Shown here piece after piece: positions 1 through 3,953 of a DNA stretch of 6,646 bases. The notes beneath the pieces were generated by a model that had not been told where the DNA came from, ran no database searches, and worked only from the letters and a program-made list of their open reading frames with translations. The DNA is taken from the NCBI GenBank assembly GCA_031268525.1, contig JAIRXA010000205.1:1-6646 (forward strand), given 5' to 3'. Within the stretch, counting starts at the first letter, position 1; every line of letters starts with the position of its first letter. Source of the DNA: Coriobacteriales bacterium. Its GTDB lineage: Bacteria; Actinomycetota; Coriobacteriia; Coriobacteriales; UBA8131. A program made the position numbers and the translations under genes.

Positions 1-1217
1 AGCCCGAACTTGGATGAGTTGGCAATCTCAACGGCCTCGTCCACCGTGTCAAAGCCGATGATGGGCACCACGGGTCCAAATATCTCCATGTCGATGGCCA
101 CGTCTGCGGTCTTGGGCACGCTATCGATAACCGTGGGCTCATAGAAGGCGCCGTTACGTCTGCCGCCAAGCATGATGGTACCGCCCTGCGCCACCGTAGT
201 GTTGACCTGCTCCTCAATCTCCCTGGCCGCTCGCTCACTGATGAGGCAGCCCAGCTCAGTCTCCTCGTCGGCAGGGTCGCCCAGCTTGATCTGTCTGATG
301 CGCTCTATGACCTTATCTCTGAACTCGTCTTTGCGGCTGTCATGGACAAGAAAACGCTTGGAGGCGCAACACACCTGTCCGGTGTTATACATACGCGCCC
401 AGATGACCTCCTCGACAGCAAGATCAAGGTCGGCGTCATCACAGACGATGAAGGCGTCGTTGCCACCAAGCTCCAGCGACACATGAGCCAGATGGCCCGC
501 GGCCGCCTGATAGGTCGCGATGCCCACCTCGGTGGAGCCGGTAAGCGTAATGGCATGAACGTCGGGGTTGGCGCAGAGCCAGGCTCCCACGGTGCTCCCC
601 CGCCCGGTGAGAATCTGGATGGCGCCATCGCTTACTCCGGCCTTGGCAAGCAGCTCAGTGAGGATGCACAGTGTGAGAGGATTATCGCTTGAGGGCTTGA
701 CGATGGCTGCATTGCCAGCCATAAGAGCTGGGGCAACCTTCTGATCAAACAGGTCGCAGGGAAAATTGAAGGGGATGACACAGGCGATGACCCCGAGAGG
801 CTCGCGAACCGTAACCAGGACGTGACGTTCCTGCCCTGCCTCGATGCCGTTCGGTACAACATCACCGTAGAGGTGCTTGCCCTTTTCCACGAACGCCTTG
901 AACGCGACGGGGATATTAGCAATCTCTCCCCGCGCCTCGGTAATAGGCTTACCGGTTTCTTGAGAAAGGGTCTGCGCCAGGCGCTCCCTGTTGTCCTCAA
1001 CCAGCTCAAGAAAGCGGAGCAGAATGTCACCACGCTCGTGAATGGGTACTTTGGCCCACTGTTTCTGACCAGCGACCGCGGCTCTCACCGCCATCCTGAC
1101 GTCCGATTCTGTAGCCGCTGGCACGGTGTCGAGCACCTTACCGTTGGCAGGATTGATGACTTCGATAACTGCACCATCAGATGCGTCTGCAGCCTTGCCG
1201 TCAATGATCATCTTCAT
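1..1217 (-). CDS. NAD(P)-dependent aldehyde dehydrogenase (C-terminus cut by window edge)
   Basis: This gene oxidises an aldehyde to the carboxylic acid with NAD(P)+ through a cysteine thiohemiacetal. The first 405 codons are present; family members are usually about 450-500 residues, so the last stretch lies outside the window. Visible family marks are PFNFP (149-153, with N151 as oxyanion-hole Asn), the cofactor-binding VKPS (K174), TGSTEVG (226-232), the general base E249 in LELGG, the nucleophile C283 in GQVCCASKRF, and EIFGP (378-382). All key residues are intact. The start ATG at 1217 is preceded by GGAGG with a 10-nt spacer; the next in-frame ATG, two codons on, is farther from it. The gene follows the FIST gene by 38 nt and is probably co-transcribed with it. 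Substrate cannot be read from sequence; the NTGQVCCASKRF signature recalls lactaldehyde/succinate-semialdehyde/GapN-like enzymes, but that is a guess. Confidence 0.95.
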   Translation of the reverse strand, partial: MKMIIDGKAADASDGAVIEVINPANGKVLDTVPAATESDVRMAVRAAVAGQKQWAKVPIHERGDILLRFLELVEDNRERLAQTLSQETGKPITEARGEIANIPVAFKAFVEKGKHLYGDVVPNGIEAGQERHVLVTVREPLGVIACVIPFNFPCDLFDQKVAPALMAGNAAIVKPSSDNPLTLCILTELLAKAGVSDGAIQILTGRGSTVGAWLCANPDVHAITLTGSTEVGIATYQAAAGHLAHVSLELGGNDAFIVCDDADLDLAVEEVIWARMYNTGQVCCASKRFLVHDSRKDEFRDKVIERIRQIKLGDPADEETELGCLISERAAREIEEQVNTTVAQGGTIMLGGRRNGAFYEPTVIDSVPKTADVAIDMEIFGPVVPIIGFDTVDEAVEIANSSKFG

Positions 1218-1227
1218 ATCAAAAAAA

Positions 1228-1232
1228 CCTCC
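1228..1232 (-). promoter_or_regulatory. Ribosome binding site of the aldehyde dehydrogenase gene
   Basis: GGAGG on the minus strand, followed by a T-rich 10-nt spacer and the ATG at 1217. It lies in the 38-nt gap after the FIST stop codon and fixes the start at the first of two nearby ATGs. Confidence 0.75.
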
Positions 1233-1255
1233 GAAGCGATGTTGTCTGCGGTTTC

Positions 1256-2422
1256 TCACTCCATGAACGCGGTATAGCTGAGCATCAGACCACCGGTAGA
1301 ATTGCGATCGTCGTCAACGTAGCCATACTCACCAAAGGTGAACTCCATGATAAACGGGGTATCGCCCACTTCCCTCTGCACGGCCTCTACCACTTCGTTC
1401 ATCCTGTCTGCGATACCGGCGCGACGGCCACCGCAGTGAACCAGATGGTAGCCTGCAGGTGGGGCGGGAAGGCTGTTGCGCAGGTTTATCAGGATTTCTG
1501 AAGCCGAATCAATCAGCTCATCCACACTTGCCTCCATGCGGATGACGGCGGTCTTCTCGCACAGATTGGCACCAACGGCCATGGAGCCATCCTCGTTGCC
1601 GTTCATGGGATGACGGATGGCGATGAGGTCGCCCAGACGATCCTTGACACCCAGAGGCGAGGTGATGGTGGCGACGAGCAGATTACCGCCGGCAAGCTCT
1701 GCCGCGTCGGTGCCGGTCCACTTGGAGTACATCTCTACCGCCGGCACACCGTCGATCTCAACCAGAGTACGGTCGCCGACCACCTTGGTGATGATTCCCA
1801 CGTCCTCGGTTTCACGATAGGCGCCAGTGAAGACGTTTGCGATGCTGCCGCCGTAGACAAAGGCTACCACGACGCCATCGCCAAAGTAATCCTCGCCTTC
1901 GTAGAGGCTCCATTCGCCAGCGATCGCGTTGTCGGCAGCACTTCCGCCAAACATGGGCACACGCCCAATGACGTCAACGATACCTTTGAGGTAGTATTCC
2001 TCCTCACCTGGGCTGGCGGCCATATAGAAGTAGTCGGGTGGCTCTGTTTGAGCGGCGTGCTCCATGGCCTCACGAGCTACCCTGGCGCCCGTTTCGCGGG
2101 CAGTGCCCGTCTTGGCCGAGCCAGCGGTTCCGACAGTGATCTCTTCGCCACCGACAACCATGATTCCCACGAATCCCTCATCACCCGTGATAAAGCCCTC
2201 AGGGGTTACCACGCCCGTGAAGGAGGTATTACCAAGCGCCGGTACGCCCGGCAAACCCTCGGCCACACCGGCAAGCAACTCACCCATATCGTAGGCCACG
2301 CTGGAATACACGAAAGCCACTTTTGCGCTGGTGCCGCCCAGCCCCTGCTCGGCCACTGCCGCAGCCTGCCTGCCCGCCTCTTTGGCGTTTGCAAGCGTAC
2401 TCGAACCCGTTGCACACTTCAT
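1256..2422 (-). CDS. FIST-domain (FIST_N + FIST_C) putative ligand-sensing protein, 388 aa
   Basis: FIST proteins are cytoplasmic, presumed small-ligand (for example amino-acid) sensors found alone or attached to signalling modules; this one is stand-alone. I see an N-terminal FIST half (about 33-220) with the characteristic GGSAADN (159-165), and a FIST_C half (about 230-370) ending in FTFGEYGYVDDD (361-372) before a final hydrophobic strand (LMLSYTAF). The length of 388 aa suits a complete two-domain protein. No signal peptide or membrane segment is evident. I chose the ATG at 2422 because GGGAGG sits 8 nt upstream; an in-frame ATG at 2515 would add 31 polar residues but has no ribosome binding site. 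It is the first gene of a probable operon with the aldehyde dehydrogenase, which suggests (inference) that it senses or handles a metabolite of that pathway. Confidence 0.9.
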   Translation of the reverse strand: MKCATGSSTLANAKEAGRQAAAVAEQGLGGTSAKVAFVYSSVAYDMGELLAGVAEGLPGVPALGNTSFTGVVTPEGFITGDEGFVGIMVVGGEEITVGTAGSAKTGTARETGARVAREAMEHAAQTEPPDYFYMAASPGEEEYYLKGIVDVIGRVPMFGGSAADNAIAGEWSLYEGEDYFGDGVVVAFVYGGSIANVFTGAYRETEDVGIITKVVGDRTLVEIDGVPAVEMYSKWTGTDAAELAGGNLLVATITSPLGVKDRLGDLIAIRHPMNGNEDGSMAVGANLCEKTAVIRMEASVDELIDSASEILINLRNSLPAPPAGYHLVHCGGRRAGIADRMNEVVEAVQREVGDTPFIMEFTFGEYGYVDDDRNSTGGLMLSYTAFME

Positions 2423-2430
2423 TGCGGTAT

Positions 2431-2436
2431 CCTCCC
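2431..2436 (-). promoter_or_regulatory. Ribosome binding site deciding the FIST gene start
   Basis: GGGAGG on the minus strand, 8 nt before the ATG at 2422. It rules in favour of the short N-terminus over the in-frame ATG at 2515, which has no purine-rich motif in front of it. Confidence 0.75.
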
Positions 2437-2593
2437 TTACGTGTCGGACTGACTCATCTGATCTCTGTTTGTGGTCTGTGCCTGCTCGACGATAAGCAGT
2501 AGGCGCTTGCCCCATAGCGCAGGAGCTGGCGAGTCAGAGCCTGCACAATACCTTTGAGTTCAGACTAGCCCTTCAGAAAGAAGACTACAAGAT

Positions 2594-2636
2594 CGGTATA
2601 CCTGGTAATGATACCGGTCGTTTCACAGAATGAAAC
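2594..2636. promoter_or_regulatory. Cluster of dyad symmetries, candidate operator/promoter of the FIST operon
   Basis: Two adjacent inverted repeats: CGGTAT-N11-ATACCG at 2594-2616 and GTTTCA-N5-TGAAAC at 2620-2636, both perfect in their 6-bp arms. The first contains further short palindromes (GGTATACC at 2595-2602 and ACCGGT at 2613-2618). They lie about 170-215 nt before the FIST start. Closely spaced palindromes in an otherwise unstructured gap are typical of repressor or activator sites, but no regulator family can be assigned, and the minus-strand TATACC inside the first dyad is only a possible -10. Confidence 0.3.
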
Positions 2637-2648
2637 AAGGGGGTGGAT

Positions 2649-2666
2649 CAGGGCCTGCCTGCCCTG
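2649..2666 (-). terminator. GC-rich hairpin after the zinc-ribbon gene, weak terminator candidate
   Basis: Perfect 6-bp stem CAGGGC/GCCCTG with a 6-nt loop, beginning 56 nt after the zinc-ribbon stop codon. No T-tract follows on the minus strand, so it does not qualify as a standard intrinsic terminator; it could be a 3'-end stabiliser or chance. Confidence 0.2.
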
Positions 2667-2722
2667 TGTGGCGCTTTATTGATGTTGCGATGTTTCTGCC
2701 AACGGGTGACAGGTATCTCAGA

Positions 2723-3622
2723 TCACAGACTTATCCACAAGGCGGGACGAACAGCTGCGCGCATCTCGACAGCGCGGCCTGCGGGGCTGATGTGGCCGTC
2801 GCTTCCAACCTCCGCCGCGTAGCGAGTGGAGCTACCCAGCGAGCGGAGCCACCAGGGGTGATCTGAGCCCTGATACTGGGCAATTCGATCTGGCTGGTAG
2901 GGAAAATACTGATCGAGCTCATCTATCGAAAGCAGGAAAATGCGGTCTACCGTATCGTTGCCACCTGGAATAAAGTATTCGAGGTTGTCCGGATTTTGGA
3001 CTGTCGTCTCAAGGATCATCGTCTGCTCAGCGTCACTGAAGGCAGTCCTGTAAAAGTCATCGTTAAGCCATTGGCGCAGCGTACAGGTTTCCCAGCTGAC
3101 TTCTGCGTGCTGTTCATTGTAGGCACGTAAGTCGATGATATCCTCGGTGATGACCAGTGCTCTGTCGTCAGCGATGGCAAGTACGCGCCAGTCATAGCCG
3201 CCAAAATCCCTCAGCGTATCCCCGACCGCCAGAGCCCGCCCAGTGCCAAGGTCCTCCGACGGGTTTTCGGTCGTCAGATCCTCCGTCGTGACGACGTCCT
3301 CTGGCGGGCCTGCGGTCGTCAGCTCCTCCGGTGCGTCGGCATTCGTCGTATCCCCTCCGCCGCCCAGCACGCCGTCCAACACGCCACTCATGGCAAGACC
3401 AATGCCCCCTCCGATGAGCGCTATCAACACGATGAGCGCCGCCACAATCGGCAGCATCCTGTGCTTTCGTCTCACAGGTGGTTCGGTGTTTGGCGACAGG
3501 GGATATTCTTGCGACATCGGTGCACTCTCTGCGCCTATCGGGGCTCCGCAGTTTGTACAGAAGTCCGCAGTATCTGACGCGGTATCGGATATCTGCTGGC
3601 CACACTGCCTACAAAAGGCCAT
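2723..3622 (-). CDS. Zinc ribbon-TM-DUF6273 membrane protein, 299 aa
   Basis: The N-terminus is a compact zinc ribbon with two CxxC knuckles (C4/C7 and C22/C25). A basic RRKHR (51-55) precedes a single hydrophobic helix (about 57-80), giving an N-in topology by the positive-inside rule. An acidic, Thr/Pro-rich linker (about 90-130) contains a 15-residue tandem repeat, and the C-terminal domain (about 134-299) is of the DUF6273 type: DWRVL, SWETCTLRQWLNDDF, QNPDN, FLLS, HPWWLRS and the closing VRPALW. The function of this domain is unknown; here it should lie outside the membrane. It is clearly homologous to the domain at 355-570 of the upstream sigma fusion. I chose the ATG at 3622 since GGGAG lies 8 nt upstream and the zinc ribbon begins directly after it; an earlier in-frame start at 3760 would cross apparent regulatory DNA. 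Likely role (inference): membrane partner or parallel sensor of the sigma protein. Confidence 0.9.
   Translation of the reverse strand: MAFCRQCGQQISDTASDTADFCTNCGAPIGAESAPMSQEYPLSPNTEPPVRRKHRMLPIVAALIVLIALIGGGIGLAMSGVLDGVLGGGGDTTNADAPEELTTAGPPEDVVTTEDLTTENPSEDLGTGRALAVGDTLRDFGGYDWRVLAIADDRALVITEDIIDLRAYNEQHAEVSWETCTLRQWLNDDFYRTAFSDAEQTMILETTVQNPDNLEYFIPGGNDTVDRIFLLSIDELDQYFPYQPDRIAQYQGSDHPWWLRSLGSSTRYAAEVGSDGHISPAGRAVEMRAAVRPALWISL
2731..2739 (+). other. Perfect DnaA-box 9-mer inside a coding sequence
   Basis: TTATCCACA matches the consensus DnaA box exactly. It overlaps the final codons (Leu-Trp-Ile-Ser) of the zinc-ribbon gene, and no further boxes cluster around it, so it is probably codon-driven coincidence or an isolated DnaA-binding site rather than part of an origin. 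Confidence 0.25.
3251..3340 (-). repeat. Two-copy 45-bp imperfect tandem repeat in the linker of the zinc-ribbon protein
   Basis: The 35-bp cores at 3251-3285 and 3296-3330 match at 29 of 35 positions with a 45-bp period; the remaining 10 bp are less similar. The period equals 15 codons, and the encoded units align as EELTTAGPPEDVVTT and EDLTTENPSEDLGTG. The repeat keeps the frame and lengthens the extracytoplasmic stalk between the membrane helix and the DUF6273 domain. Confidence 0.75.
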
Positions 3623-3630
3623 GATCGTTT

Positions 3631-3635
3631 CTCCC
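3631..3635 (-). promoter_or_regulatory. Ribosome binding site deciding the zinc-ribbon gene start
   Basis: GGGAG on the minus strand, 8 nt before the ATG at 3622, in a purine-rich context. It supports the start immediately before the first CxxC knuckle. Confidence 0.7.
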
Positions 3636-3679
3636 TTTCCCTCGTCTCCGCAGAGGCATTTTGGTGTTTTCAGGTATAA

Positions 3680-3706
3680 GACGTTTGCAGGGCGCAAAAG
3701 GTTATA
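3680..3706 (-). promoter_or_regulatory. Candidate ECF-type promoter of the zinc-ribbon gene
   Basis: On the minus strand TATAAC (3706-3701), then 17 nt, then CGTC (3683-3680). ECF sigma factors commonly recognise an AAC-containing -35 and a CGT(C/A)-like -10 at 16-17 nt, as in the Bacillus SigX/SigW classes. The predicted transcript would start about 50 nt before the ATG at 3622. A housekeeping-like TATACC (3678-3673) overlaps the same place, so assignment to an ECF factor is uncertain. If correct, the adjacent sigma fusion could drive this gene. Confidence 0.3.
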
Positions 3707-3711
3707 GGCTT

Positions 3712-3726
3712 GGAGAAAAAATCTCC
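3712..3726. other. Short A/T-loop hairpin GGAGA-N5-TCTCC
   Basis: Perfect 5-bp stem around an A5/T5 loop. On the plus strand it is followed by GATTTTTG, giving a small terminator-like shape that would face antisense transcription; on the minus strand it sits just upstream of the candidate TATAAC element. The short stem makes function doubtful. Confidence 0.3.
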
Positions 3727-3733
3727 GATTTTT

Positions 3734-3775
3734 GTCAGGTCGTCTCTGACGAAGTGCCACGACTTTGCCAGAGAC
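3734..3775. promoter_or_regulatory. Long imperfect inverted repeat with an overlapping alternative hairpin
   Basis: Arms of 14 nt at 3742-3755 and 3762-3775 match at 12 of 14 positions around a 6-nt loop; the outer 7 bp (GTCTCTG/CAGAGAC) and inner 4 bp (AAGT/ACTT) are perfect. A second dyad, GTCAG-N7-CTGAC (3734-3750), shares bases with the first, so the two RNA structures exclude each other. On the minus strand the large hairpin begins 12 nt after the small-ORF stop codon and is not followed by a T-tract. It may be a transcript end, a processing or stabilising element, an attenuator-like switch, or a protein-binding site before the zinc-ribbon gene. Confidence 0.45.
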
Positions 3776-3787
3776 AACCCTGAAAAA

Positions 3788-3931
3788 TCAGTTGATGTTT
3801 CCGCGCGCGCCGCCTCTCAACCAACACATCAGGCGGGTCAGGGCCGCATTGAGCCGCGTTCTGCTGGGCTCAAGGCTGCTAAACCAGCGCGACAGAGCCA
3901 GTCCGAGGGGTATGCGTCGTTTCATCTTCAT
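3788..3931 (-). CDS. Possible small basic protein, 47 aa, unrecognised
   Basis: An ATG-initiated frame starting 22 nt after the sigma-fusion stop codon, with AGAGGG 10 nt upstream. The product begins MKMKRRIPLGLALSRWF, is rich in Arg/Leu/Trp and strongly basic, has one Cys (in LMCWL), and shows no convincing membrane helix. About three quarters of its codons end in G or C, in line with a GC-rich coding sequence, though this is weak evidence at such length. Its stop is 12 nt before the large inverted repeat. I recognise no family. It could equally be a chance frame in a 331-nt intergenic region, and its main support is the position and ribosome binding site. Confidence 0.35.
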   Translation of the reverse strand: MKMKRRIPLGLALSRWFSSLEPSRTRLNAALTRLMCWLRGGARGNIN

Positions 3932-3953
3932 GTGCAGCCATCCCTCTCGCGCA

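Larger units (their letters stand above)
2423..2722 (-). other. Intergenic region between the zinc-ribbon gene and the FIST gene
   Basis: About 300 nt with no convincing gene on either strand. It should hold the end of the zinc-ribbon transcript and the promoter of the FIST/aldehyde dehydrogenase operon. Visible structure is a GC-rich hairpin near the zinc-ribbon stop (2649-2666), a dyad GTTTCA-N5-TGAAAC (2620-2636), a dyad CGGTAT-N11-ATACCG (2594-2616) and a weaker CTTC-N5-GAAG (2571-2583). A TATACC hexamer (minus strand, 2600-2595) is a possible -10, but no good -35 stands at standard spacing. Confidence 0.6.
3623..3953 (-). other. Intergenic region between the sigma fusion and the zinc-ribbon gene
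   Basis: A 331-nt gap. The half nearer the sigma gene carries only the doubtful 47-codon frame; the half nearer the zinc-ribbon gene carries the inverted repeats and the promoter candidate. No canonical intrinsic terminator (GC stem plus minus-strand T-tract) closes the sigma gene, so read-through into the zinc-ribbon gene is possible. Confidence 0.6.

Noticed and set aside
1610..2452. Plus-strand open frame (280 codons) opposite the FIST gene
   Set aside because: Shadow of the FIST coding sequence; no domain signature and no ribosome binding site.
2423..2515. N-terminal extension of the FIST protein from an in-frame ATG at 2515
   Set aside because: No ribosome binding site before it, the added 31 residues are polar and unlike the domain, and GGGAGG stands 8 nt before the ATG at 2422.
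2630..2866. Plus-strand 78-codon frame over the end of the zinc-ribbon gene
   Set aside because: Overlaps the conserved C-terminus of the minus-strand gene and shows no domain or ribosome binding site.
3712..3733. Plus-strand intrinsic terminator (GGAGA/TCTCC stem followed by T5)
   Set aside because: The stem is only 5 bp and no plus-strand gene precedes it; kept only as a short hairpin.
3623..3760. N-terminal extension of the zinc-ribbon protein from an in-frame start at 3760
   Set aside because: It would run through the hairpins and promoter candidate; the zinc ribbon starts right after the ATG at 3622, which has its own ribosome binding site.
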